A stretch of DNA of 64,000 bases, taken from Pseudaquabacterium terrae (GTDB taxonomy: Bacteria; Pseudomonadota; Gammaproteobacteria; Burkholderiales; Burkholderiaceae_C). A program made the translations under genes and the position numbers. Below the pieces are notes generated by a model. It ran no database searches. It was not told where the DNA came from and saw only the letters and a program-made list of their open reading frames with translations. Shown piece by piece: positions 56,650 to 63,980 of the stretch. The stretch's first letter is position 1, and every line of letters starts with the position of its first letter. The DNA lies in the NCBI RefSeq assembly GCF_013266755.1, contig NZ_JABRWJ010000012.1:147417-211416 (forward strand). Reading direction: 5' to 3'.

Positions 56650-57348
56650 TCAAAGTTTGCGAACGAAGCGCACGATCATCTCGACCACGTTGTCGCGGCG
56701 CTGCGCGATGTAGGCCGGCGACTGCATGTCGAGCTTGAAGATCAGCCCGAAGGTGTGGCGGTTGGAGACGTTGAAGAAGCTCAGCGCGGAGATCGATGCG
56801 TGGATATCCACCGCGTCGAGGCCCTTGCGGAAGACGCCGGCCTTGACGCCGCGCTCGACCAGGTTGCGGATCGCCGCGATCGCCGGCACGTTGAGCTCCT
56901 GGATGCGCGGGCTCTGCGCCAGGTACTCGCCGCGGTGGATGTTCTCCGACATCACCAGGCGGATGTAGCTCTCGTGGTGCAGGTGGTGGTCGAAGGTGAA
57001 GGCCACCAGCCGGCGCAGCGCTTCCTCGGGCTCCAGGTCCTGCAGGTGCAGCTCGGCCTCGACATCGCGCACGCGGCGATAGGCTTCCTCCAGCACCGCG
57101 AGGTACAAGCCCTCCTTGCTGCCGAAGTAGTAGTAGATCATCCGCTTGCTGGTCTTCGTCGCTTCGGCGATCGCGTCGATGCGCGCGCCGGCGAGTCCCT
57201 TCTCGCCGAACTCGGCCTCGGCCACCTGCAGGATGTTGGCCTGCGTGCGTTCGGGGTCGTTGGTGCGGCTCGGCTCCTTGCGCGGGGCGGCAGCACGCAC
57301 CGGAGCGCCCGCCTTGGCACGGCGAACAAGACGAACTGTTTCGTTCAT
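56650..57348 (-). CDS. TetR/AcrR regulator of the TRAP operon
   Basis: 232 aa. An Arg/Ala-rich N-terminal tail of about 35 residues precedes the helix-turn-helix (PERTQANILQVAEAEFGEKG, TSKRMIYYYFGSKEGLYLAV). The C-terminal ligand domain begins AYRRVRDVEAELHLQDLE. It lies 79 bases upstream of dctQ on the same strand, with near-identical operator-like sequences at both genes. Confidence 0.9.
   Translation of the reverse strand: MNETVRLVRRAKAGAPVRAAAPRKEPSRTNDPERTQANILQVAEAEFGEKGLAGARIDAIAEATKTSKRMIYYYFGSKEGLYLAVLEEAYRRVRDVEAELHLQDLEPEEALRRLVAFTFDHHLHHESYIRLVMSENIHRGEYLAQSPRIQELNVPAIAAIRNLVERGVKAGVFRKGLDAVDIHASISALSFFNVSNRHTFGLIFKLDMQSPAYIAQRRDNVVEMIVRFVRKL
57331..57345. promoter_or_regulatory. 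TetR-type operator at the regulator start
   Basis: ACGAACTGTTTCGTT includes ACGAA-CTGT-TTCGT and sits over codons 2-6 of the TetR gene. It matches the dctQ site in 13 of 15 bases. Its location inside the coding start implies autorepression, or that the true translation start is further downstream. Confidence 0.6.
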
Positions 57349-57399
57349 TCGCGGCAGTATAGGCGCGTGCCACCGGCCGCATCGGGCCGCCGTCGAGGC

Positions 57400-57879
57400 T
57401 CAGTTCATCGGAGGACCGGCTTCGCTGAACGCGCTGCTGGTGCCGTCGACCGACTTCAGGCGCCAGTGGTCCTGAACGACGGATCGGGCGCGCGCCTCGC
57501 TCAGGATCTCGGACAGCTTGTCCATCGTCATCGGCTTGTGCACGAAGCGGTCGAAACCCGACGCCAGGGCCCGGTCTTCCTCGTACTTGTTGCCGGTGAG
57601 ACAGACGTACATGGCCCCGTCCGCCTGGCCGAAGGTCTTGGCCCGGTGCATGACGCCAACGCCGTCGTAGCCGGGCATCCCCAGATCGAGGAAGACCAGT
57701 CCCGGCTTGAACAGCTGCAGCATGCGCAGCCCGGACTCGCCGCCGAACGCGACCGTCGTGCGGCAACCCATCAGCTCGAGCAAGCCGGCCAGCGCATCGG
57801 CAACATCGGGATCGTCATCGACGATGAGCACGCGCAACTCTGCCGATTCCGGCAATGTCGACTCACTGAGATCGGGCAT
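57400..57879 (-). CDS. Receiver-only response regulator
   Basis: 159 aa. The receiver domain has acidic DDD at 21-23, phospho-acceptor D65 in LVFLDLGMPG, the T in CLTGN and K in HKPMTMD. No output domain follows; the last 25 residues are unstructured. It probably acts by protein contact or in a phosphorelay. No kinase is adjacent; divergent from an AI-2E family transporter gene across 81 bases. Confidence 0.88.
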   Translation of the reverse strand: MPDLSESTLPESAELRVLIVDDDPDVADALAGLLELMGCRTTVAFGGESGLRMLQLFKPGLVFLDLGMPGYDGVGVMHRAKTFGQADGAMYVCLTGNKYEEDRALASGFDRFVHKPMTMDKLSEILSEARARSVVQDHWRLKSVDGTSSAFSEAGPPMN

Positions 57880-57960
57880 GGCGGCGGCGGGGCAAGCATC
57901 GTGCCTGTCCGTAGGACCGCACCCACAGCCAGTCGCGGCGGAAGACCACCTTCATGCGCG

Positions 57961-59163
57961 ATGGTCCGCCGTACCGTGCAAGTCTCCGTGGACGACGACA
58001 CGACCCACCCCAGCGCCGCTGCGATCTCGACCGAGGCGCAGGTGGAGACGCCCGCGCGCGCGCTGATGCACATGCCGGTCGACGTGCGCAGCGGTGCGCT
58101 GGCGGTGATCGCGTTGCTGCTCGCGATCCACACGCTGCACTGGGCGGCTGCGCTGATCATTCCGCTGCTGCTCGGGCTGATCTTCAGCTACGCGCTGTCG
58201 CCGGCGGTCGATGTGCTCGAACGCTGGCAACTGCCGCGCTGGCTCGGCGCCGCGCTTGTAGTGGTGACCGTTACCGGCACGCTGGGCTGGACCACCTACG
58301 CCTTGGCGGACGACGCGACGGAACTGCTCGAGTCGCTGCCCGCCGCCGCGCAGAAACTGCGCCAGACCTTGACCGCCGACCGGTCAGGCCGCGGCACGCT
58401 GGACAAGGTGCAGGAGGCGGCTGCGCAGCTGGAACAGGCTGTCGACGAGAACGCTGCGTCGGGGCCCGTGACTAAGTCCAAGGGCGTCACGCAGGTGCAG
58501 ATCGTTCGAGCCAAGTTCAACATCCAGGAATATCTCTGGACCGGCACCCGCGGCCTGGTCGCCTTCGTCGGGCAGTCGCTCGCCGTGTGCCTGCTGACCT
58601 ACTTCCTCGTCGCCTCCGGCAGCGCCTTTCGCCGCAAGATGGTGCGCATTGCCGGACCGACCTTCAGCGAGAAGCGGATCACGATCCAGGCGCTCGACGA
58701 GATCACCGAGCAGATTCAGCGCTACCTGCTGGTGCAGCTGCTGCTCAGCGCGCTGGTCGGCGTGGCCACCTGGCTCGCCTTCCTGTGGCTCGGGCTCGAC
58801 CATGCGGGCGTCTGGGGCATCGCGGCGGCGGTGCTGAACCTCGTGCCGTACATCGGCTCGCTGGTGGTGACCGTCGGCGCGGCACTGGTCGCGCTGATGC
58901 AGTTCGGCACGCTGGAGATGGCGCTGGCGATCGCCGGCGTTTCGCTGGGCATTCACGTGGTGTCGGGTTACCTGCTCACGCCCTGGCTCACCAGCCGGAC
59001 CAGCCAGCTCGGGCCGGTGGCGGTGTTCATCGGCGTGCTCGCCTGGGGCTGGCTGTGGGGCGTGTGGGGCATGCTGCTCGGCGTGCCGATCCTGATGATC
59101 GTCAAGGCCGCCTGCGATCGGGTCGACAGCCTGAAGCCCGTCGGCGAGTTGCTCGGAACCTGA
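57961..59163 (+). CDS. AI-2E family transporter
   Basis: 400 aa from the ATG at 57961. Eight membrane helices: IALLLAIHTLHWAAALIIPL near the N-terminus, GYLLTPWLTSRTSQLGPVAV and LAWGWLWGVWGMLLGVPIL near the end, which are family signatures. A central soluble coiled-coil (about 115-185) is typical. The family includes TqsA (AI-2 export) and Na/H antiporters, so the substrate is open. An overlong frame upstream is not coding. Confidence 0.9.
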   Translation: MVRRTVQVSVDDDTTHPSAAAISTEAQVETPARALMHMPVDVRSGALAVIALLLAIHTLHWAAALIIPLLLGLIFSYALSPAVDVLERWQLPRWLGAALVVVTVTGTLGWTTYALADDATELLESLPAAAQKLRQTLTADRSGRGTLDKVQEAAAQLEQAVDENAASGPVTKSKGVTQVQIVRAKFNIQEYLWTGTRGLVAFVGQSLAVCLLTYFLVASGSAFRRKMVRIAGPTFSEKRITIQALDEITEQIQRYLLVQLLLSALVGVATWLAFLWLGLDHAGVWGIAAAVLNLVPYIGSLVVTVGAALVALMQFGTLEMALAIAGVSLGIHVVSGYLLTPWLTSRTSQLGPVAVFIGVLAWGWLWGVWGMLLGVPILMIVKAACDRVDSLKPVGELLGT

Positions 59164-59175
59164 AGGCCCCCCACC

Positions 59176-59955
59176 ATGCGAATGATCGAACCCCTGCTGC
59201 TGACCACGACCCGTGTTTCCACGTTCGAAGGGACTCGCGCCCTGACAGCCGCCAGCGGCTTCTTCTTCGAGCGCGACGGCCGCCTGTTCCTCGTCACCAG
59301 CCGGCACGTCGTCTTCGACGAGCCGACGAAGCACTATCCGGACCGTATCGAGATCGAGCTGCACACCGATGCGGCCAATCTGACGTGCTCGGTCGGCCTG
59401 TCGGTCCTGCTCTACAAGGATGGCAAGAGCATCTGGCGCCAAGGCAAGGACGACGCCGGCGAAATCGACGTCGCCGTGATCGAGCTCGATCGCGCGGTTC
59501 TCCCGGCCGACGTCGAGATGGAGTGCTTCACGCCGGCCCATCTCCAGCGCTCACTCGACGAAGTGGAAGTCGGCAGCTCGCTGCTCGTCGTTGGTTTCCC
59601 CCTCGGCTTCCACGACACGCTCCACCACTTGCCGGTCGTGCGGCACGCCGCGATCGCGTCGTCCTTCGGGCTTCGCTTCCAGGGGCAGGGCTACTTTCTG
59701 ACCGATGCGCGAACCCATCGCGGCACCAGCGGTGCGCCGGTCGTGATGCGCAGCACGGAAGCCGACAAGCTGCCCTGGAAGCTGCTGGGTGTTCATTCGT
59801 CCCGCATGGACATGGGCGGCCGGGACCTGCAGCTCGACGAGTCGCTCGGACTGAACTGCGCCTGGTATGCCGACATCCTGCTCACGCTCACCGACCCGAA
59901 GGCGAGGGTCGAAGGCGTGGCGCCCCCCGATTCAAGGGGGAAGGCGGCGGTTTAG
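59176..59955 (+). CDS. Trypsin-like serine protease domain protein
   Basis: 259 aa, no signal peptide. The triad can be read as H44 in LVTSRHVVFDE, D in EIDVAVIELD and S in RGTSGAPVVM. The oxyanion motif GTSGAP differs from the usual GNSGGP. Domain length fits S1-type proteases related to HtrA without a PDZ domain. A cytoplasmic location is implied. It lies 12 bases after the transporter gene and may be co-transcribed. The ATG two codons downstream is an alternative start. Confidence 0.8.
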   Translation: MRMIEPLLLTTTRVSTFEGTRALTAASGFFFERDGRLFLVTSRHVVFDEPTKHYPDRIEIELHTDAANLTCSVGLSVLLYKDGKSIWRQGKDDAGEIDVAVIELDRAVLPADVEMECFTPAHLQRSLDEVEVGSSLLVVGFPLGFHDTLHHLPVVRHAAIASSFGLRFQGQGYFLTDARTHRGTSGAPVVMRSTEADKLPWKLLGVHSSRMDMGGRDLQLDESLGLNCAWYADILLTLTDPKARVEGVAPPDSRGKAAV

Positions 59956-59973
59956 CGCGGCATCAAGCGATCT

Positions 59974-59994
59974 TCTAACGGTGCTCTAACGGTG
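59974..59994 (+). promoter_or_regulatory. 11-base-spaced direct repeats upstream of an exported protein
   Basis: TCTAACGGTG occurs twice with an 11-base period (59974-59983 and 59985-59994), 50 bases before the next start. Direct repeats one helical turn apart are typical of OmpR/PhoB-type binding sites. No promoter hexamers are obvious. Confidence 0.45.
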
Positions 59995-60043
59995 GCTTCC
60001 TATCGTGCAGCCATCCCATGCACCACCGCCACAGGAGATCTTC

Positions 60044-60703
60044 ATGAGCCGCCGTCCCCTCGCCGTTCGTCTGGTCCTCGCCGCACTGGGCGCATTGACC
60101 GTCTGGGCCTCCGCCGTTCCGGCCGCGCATGCGCAGTCGCTGTTCCAGATCGCCGCGGCGAACCAGGCCTTCGACCAGCAGCAGGCGTCGATGCTGGCCA
60201 ACATGCAGCGGCAGAACGCCAACGCGCAGCAGCAGCTGTGGCAGCAGCACCTGCGCGTCAATGGCCCGCGCCTGCAGCAGCAGTACCGGCAGCTGCTCGC
60301 CTCGGGCAACCGCCAGTTCACCTTCGAGCAGTTCGCCTACTGGGACCTGATGACGGCCGCCGGCACCAACGTGCAGGGTGCGCTGGCAGCGCAGCGGGCG
60401 CAGTTCGAAGGCAACCAGGCCGCCCACCGCACGGTGCAGCAGGGCCATGACAGCTACAACGCCGGCTGGCGCAACAACAGCGCGCGCCAATCGGCGGCCG
60501 TCGCCAACTACAGCAACCAGGCGATCCGCGGCGTCGGGCCCTATGTCGACTCGCAGACCGGCGCCACGCAGATGCTGCCGCACTCGCTGCCGGCCGGCCA
60601 GGTCTATCGCGACGGGCAGAACAACGCCTACGCGCAGGACGCCCAGGGCGTGTACCACCGCTGGGCCGGCAACGGCTGGGTGCGGCTGGACGCCGCCCGC
60701 TGA
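60044..60703 (+). CDS. Secreted Gln/Asn-rich protein, unknown
   Basis: 219 aa. An AGGAG site precedes the ATG; the signal peptide ends VPAAHAQ. The mature protein is rich in Gln and Asn (ANMQRQNANAQQQLWQQH) and has SYNAGWRNNSARQSA and GVYHRWAGNGWVRLD. No known domain. It is followed 14 bases later by a rhodanese-like exported protein, so the two likely form an operon. Confidence 0.75.
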   Translation: MSRRPLAVRLVLAALGALTVWASAVPAAHAQSLFQIAAANQAFDQQQASMLANMQRQNANAQQQLWQQHLRVNGPRLQQQYRQLLASGNRQFTFEQFAYWDLMTAAGTNVQGALAAQRAQFEGNQAAHRTVQQGHDSYNAGWRNNSARQSAAVANYSNQAIRGVGPYVDSQTGATQMLPHSLPAGQVYRDGQNNAYAQDAQGVYHRWAGNGWVRLDAAR

Positions 60704-60717
60704 TCGGAGTGCACACG

Positions 60718-61431
60718 ATGGACACGCTGATCGACACCTTGCACCGCTGGGCCGCCACCGCTGTCGTCGCGCTGCTCGCCGGCCCGTGCGCGCTCGCCCA
60801 GGGCTTGAGCCCCAACGGCCTGCCGCTGAACCCCGACAGCGCCACGCGCGCCAGCAACGGTCCGCTCGACCAGCTGATGGCCTGGGAGCGCCAGGACATG
60901 GGGGTGCGCGCCGCGCAGGAGCTGCACACCGGCGCGATGCACGGGCCGACGCCGAACACGATCCCCGGCGGCCAGGTGATCACCACCAAGGGCTTGCTGC
61001 CGCTGCTGCAGCAAGGCATGGCGATGCACGTGCTCGACGCGCTGGGCGGCCCGCAGACCCTGCCGAACGCGATCCCCGCCGCCTGGACCGCGCAGCCCGG
61101 CGCCTTCGACGATCAGACGCAAGCCCAGATGGCCCGCATGCTGCGTCAGCTGACCCGCGGCAACACCGCCGTGCCGCTGGTGTTCTATTGCGGCGGCCCG
61201 CAGTGCTGGCTGTCGTACAACGCGTCGCTGCGCGCGATCCAGCTCGGCTACCGCAACGTGCTGTGGTACCGCGGCGGACTCGAAGCCTGGCAGCGCGCGG
61301 GGCTCGACCTGGTGCCGGCGCGGCAGCAGCAGCCGTCGCCGGGGCAACAGCCCGGCGCCTACCCGGCCCCGCATGGCGGTGGGCATGCGTCGCCGCAGCC
61401 GCCCGGTGCGTTCCCGGCGCCGAGCATGTAG
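60718..61431 (+). CDS. Exported rhodanese-like CXXCW-type protein
   Basis: 237 aa from the ATG at 60718, which has GGAG 8 bases upstream; a GTG at 60709 is inside that site. A signal segment (AATAVVALLAGPCALAQ) precedes a long linker. The C-terminal domain has FYCGGPQCWLSYNASLRA and LGYRNVLWYRGGLEAW. This resembles both rhodaneses and the PQQ-linked CXXCW family of TIGR03865. The tail is Pro/Gln-rich. Role unknown; perhaps periplasmic redox or sulfur transfer. Confidence 0.8.
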   Translation: MDTLIDTLHRWAATAVVALLAGPCALAQGLSPNGLPLNPDSATRASNGPLDQLMAWERQDMGVRAAQELHTGAMHGPTPNTIPGGQVITTKGLLPLLQQGMAMHVLDALGGPQTLPNAIPAAWTAQPGAFDDQTQAQMARMLRQLTRGNTAVPLVFYCGGPQCWLSYNASLRAIQLGYRNVLWYRGGLEAWQRAGLDLVPARQQQPSPGQQPGAYPAPHGGGHASPQPPGAFPAPSM

Positions 61432-61465
61432 CAGCGGGAAAAGCCGGTCGGAGCAGACCATTGTC

Positions 61466-61484
61466 AATGCGAACGATTCGCATT
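61466..61484. promoter_or_regulatory. Fur-box-like perfect palindrome before hemP
   Basis: AATGCGAA-CGA-TTCGCATT is a perfect 8-3-8 inverted repeat, 14 bases upstream of the hemP ATG. It closely follows the known Fur consensus of betaproteobacteria (AATGATAAT-like with matching ends). Repression by iron is expected. Confidence 0.8.
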
Positions 61485-61498
61485 ACAGTCCCACCAAC

Positions 61499-61714
61499 AT
61501 GATCCGCTCCCTGCCACTCGCCGCCAACGCGGCATGCTCCTCGCCCGATGGGCCCCTCGTCGTGCCGGTCGCTGCGAAGCGCGCCGGCGCACCTTGCCCG
61601 CGACTCGCCAGCGCCTCGATCCTCGGCGGCGGCAACGAGATCGAAATCGACCACCACGGTGCGATCTACCGCCTGCGCATCACCTCGCTCGGCAAGCTGA
61701 TCCTGACCAAGTAG
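61499..61714 (+). CDS. hemP: Hemin uptake protein HemP
   Basis: 71 aa from the ATG at 61499. The C-terminal 32 residues (ILGGGNEIEIDHHGAIYRLR and TSLGKLILTK) are the HemP domain. In Burkholderia HemP/HmuP is a small activator of haem-uptake receptor genes. It lies directly behind a perfect Fur-box-like palindrome, but no haem receptor follows; a DUF2325 gene comes 75 bases later. Confidence 0.92.
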   Translation: MIRSLPLAANAACSSPDGPLVVPVAAKRAGAPCPRLASASILGGGNEIEIDHHGAIYRLRITSLGKLILTK

Positions 61715-61789
61715 CAACGCCGAACCCATCCCCACCGCACTCGCCAGCCAGGCCCGCCAGCACGTGCTCGAAGACTCCAGGAGTCCACT

Positions 61790-63109
61790 GTGCTGCGCCA
61801 TTCGACCGCCGCGCCGGCGACGCTGCCGCCCGGCGGCCCCGCTGCGACACCCCTGCCCGCCCCCGCCGAGACGCCGGCCGCCGGCTCGCGCCGGCGGCGC
61901 CTGTGGGAGCTGGGCAGCCACGCGCACTGCCCGCTGATCGGCGTGTGTTTGCCGATCGCCGCCTTGCGCCGCCTGACGGACAAAGTACTCGGCGGCGAGG
62001 CGCTGGCCGGCGACTACGAGCTGCACTGCGGCGTGGTCGCCGATTGCCGCCAGCGCACGCGGCTGGCCGAAGGCCTGCAGAAGGAGCTCGACCGACGCTA
62101 CCTGCTCACCGTGCAGCGCACAGCCAAGCTGAAGACCACCGACACGCTCGCCGCCTGGTGGCGCGAGGAAGCGGCGAGCAAGGACCTGGCCGGCGCGTTC
62201 TGGGCCGTGATGACGCATCCACGCTGCAGCGAGGCGCTGGAGCACGCCGTGCTCGGCGACGTGCACATGCTGCAGCACCAGGTCGGCATGGCCACGCGCA
62301 TCGACGCCGCCCGCTTCGAGGCGCTGATCGACGAAAACGGCGTGCTCGGCCGTGCGCTGGCCGAAGCGCAGCAGCGCACGACACGCCTCGGCGCCGAGCA
62401 GGCACGCCGCATCGAGCGCGCCGAGGCCGAGACGATGCGGCTGCGCGCCGAGCTGATCGGCCGCGATACCGCGCTGGCGCAACTGCGCGAGCAGATCGTG
62501 GCCCTCGAACAGGCCGCGCCCGAGCTGCGCACGCGCTTCGACCTGGCGCGCGAGAACCGCGGGCAGGCCGAACGGATCCACGCGCTGCAGCGCGCGCTGC
62601 TGCAGGCGCGGCAGGAGGCCGACCGCCAGCGCCGCCGCACCGACGAGGCCGTGGCCGATGCGGCCGCGCTGCGCCAGGCCGCGCCCACGGCCCCTGCCGT
62701 GGCCGAGCCGCTGCCGACCTTGAACCATCGAGCGGTGCTCTGCGTCGGCGGTCGCTCGGCCAGCGTGCCGACGTACCGGCAGGTCGTCGAAAGCACCGGC
62801 GGACGCTTCCTGCGCCACGATGGCGGCGAGGAAGACAAGGTCGCGCAACTCGACGCCACGCTCGCCGCCGCCGACCTGGTGATCTGCCAGACCGGCTGCG
62901 TCAGCCACGACGCCTACTGGCGCGTCAAGGACCACTGCAAGCGCACCGGCAAGCGCTGTGTCTTCGTGGCCAATCCGAGCAAGGCGGCGCTGGAACGGGC
63001 GTTGGTGCGGGTGTTGAGTCGCATCGACGGCAGCCAGCCAGCGGATGAAGCCGCCGACGGCGCATCCGCCGTCGAAACGTCCGATACGAACAACGGGCCT
63101 TCACGTTAG
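61790..63109 (+). CDS. DUF2325 domain protein with coiled coil
   Basis: 439 aa from a GTG with AGGAG 6-10 bases before it. The N-terminal part (about 40-180) is helical (LIGVCLPIAALRRLTDKV, LTVQRTAKLKTTDTLAAWW). A coiled coil spans about 200-290. The C-terminal DUF2325 domain (about 310-405) begins LNHRAVLCVGGRSASVPTYR and has VICQTGCVSHDAYWRVKDHC, with cysteines and histidines that could bind metal. Function unknown; the Fur-controlled hemP context suggests a role in iron status. Confidence 0.85.
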   Translation: MLRHSTAAPATLPPGGPAATPLPAPAETPAAGSRRRRLWELGSHAHCPLIGVCLPIAALRRLTDKVLGGEALAGDYELHCGVVADCRQRTRLAEGLQKELDRRYLLTVQRTAKLKTTDTLAAWWREEAASKDLAGAFWAVMTHPRCSEALEHAVLGDVHMLQHQVGMATRIDAARFEALIDENGVLGRALAEAQQRTTRLGAEQARRIERAEAETMRLRAELIGRDTALAQLREQIVALEQAAPELRTRFDLARENRGQAERIHALQRALLQARQEADRQRRRTDEAVADAAALRQAAPTAPAVAEPLPTLNHRAVLCVGGRSASVPTYRQVVESTGGRFLRHDGGEEDKVAQLDATLAAADLVICQTGCVSHDAYWRVKDHCKRTGKRCVFVANPSKAALERALVRVLSRIDGSQPADEAADGASAVETSDTNNGPSR

Positions 63110-63265
63110 AGCGCCGCCGGTGGCACAGGCGCTCCGCTCCAGCGCCGGGAGCGTCGACGAAAATCGGTAGGCCGGGCTGGGATCGAATCAACGACCAAAG
63201 GACTACGAGACCCGACGAGGCTCCGCGTGACGCCGGTGCACTTTGATTGCACGGGCCGGAAAGTG

Positions 63266-63281
63266 CTGTACTGCTGTACTG
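63266..63281 (+). repeat. Tandem octamer upstream of the TIR-like gene
   Basis: CTGTACTG occurs twice in tandem, about 34 bases before the start of the TIR-like gene. It may be a regulator site or a chance slip repeat. The surrounding DNA is lower in GC than the rest of the window. Confidence 0.35.
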
Positions 63282-63314
63282 GCGGTTCAACAGACTTTTG
63301 CGAGTACGTCCAAG

Positions 63315-63911
63315 ATGGCAACACGGAAGGCCTCCGCGCCAGCACTTCAATCAGCGGCCCTTTCAGACGCCCAAGTGCGTGCGGCAATTCCCAAGCTGCG
63401 ACGACGCATCGAAGAGATGCGAGGCTTCGATGTAGCCAACTTGAAAGGGCGAAAGGACAACGACATCGAAGCCCTCGCGAAGAAGGTCGATGCCACCCTC
63501 CAGGACGTCTTCGGTCACGGCACCGTGGAGTTCAGCCGCTATCAAGTCGGCTCCTTCGACACGATGGGCTTGTACTGGGGTGAAGGACCTGATATCGCCA
63601 GTATCCGCACGGCCTTCAAACACGAACTCGACCGTTCAGCCACAAACCTATCCGGGCTCGTCGACTTGTTCGAGGAGCGCCTCGAGGAGCATGCTGCGCA
63701 GCCGGCCGCACCGAATTCCACCGCGCCGGCTCCGTGCGCGCCGACACGAAGAGCTTTCGTCGTGCACGGGCATGACGATGGCATGAAGCAGGCCGTCGCT
63801 CGTTTCGTAGAGGGCATCGATTTGGTGCCAGTGATTCTTCACGAACAACCGAGCGAGGGCAAAACCGTCATCGAGAAGGTCCCTCGTCGTTTTGTGTGGA
63901 TCCAGGGTTGA
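63315..63911 (+). pseudogene. TIR-like predicted nucleotide-binding protein, truncated
   Basis: 198 codons from the ATG at 63315. The N-terminal part (RRRIEEMRGFDVANL) is helical; from about residue 150 it enters the TIR-like fold of the predicted nucleotide-binding family PF10137: AFVVHGHDDGMKQAVARF and PVILHEQPSEGKTVIEK. The fold then breaks off at about 63879 and ends after RRFVWIQG. Family members continue for roughly 90 more residues. Members act as NAD-degrading effectors in some antiphage systems. The codon use is less GC-rich than neighbours, so this looks acquired and then broken. Confidence 0.75.
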
Positions 63912-63938
63912 GAATCGCTGGTAGTAGTCGAGCCCTGT

Positions 63939-63980
63939 GGGCAAGTGGGCAAGACGCGTCAGCGGCTTGTCCACTTGTCC
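63939..63980. repeat. Inverted repeat with internal tandem, window edge
   Basis: GGGCAAGTGGGCAAG (63939-63953) pairs with CTTGTCCACTTGTCC (63966-63980), two mismatches in 15, around a 12-base loop. Each arm is itself a doubled GGRCAAG unit. Such doubled, inverted sites are typical of the end or control region of a mobile element. It lies right beyond the break in the TIR-like gene. Confidence 0.6.

Noticed and set aside
56455..57960. Long N-terminal extension of the AI-2E family transporter
   Set aside because: The extension overlaps the TetR and receiver genes on the other strand and has no membrane-protein character; the ATG at 57961 fits the family.
63165..63205. tRNA-like T-arm on the minus strand (TTCGATC flanked by GTTGA and CCAGC)
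   Set aside because: One stem mismatch, and no matching acceptor, D-arm or anticodon stem could be built. It may be a chance match or an attachment-site remnant of a tRNA end, but it is not a tRNA gene.
63648..63974. A 108-codon minus-strand frame at the window edge
   Set aside because: Most of it is antisense to the TIR-like gene; only the first part lies in the unidentified element, so it cannot be supported as a gene.
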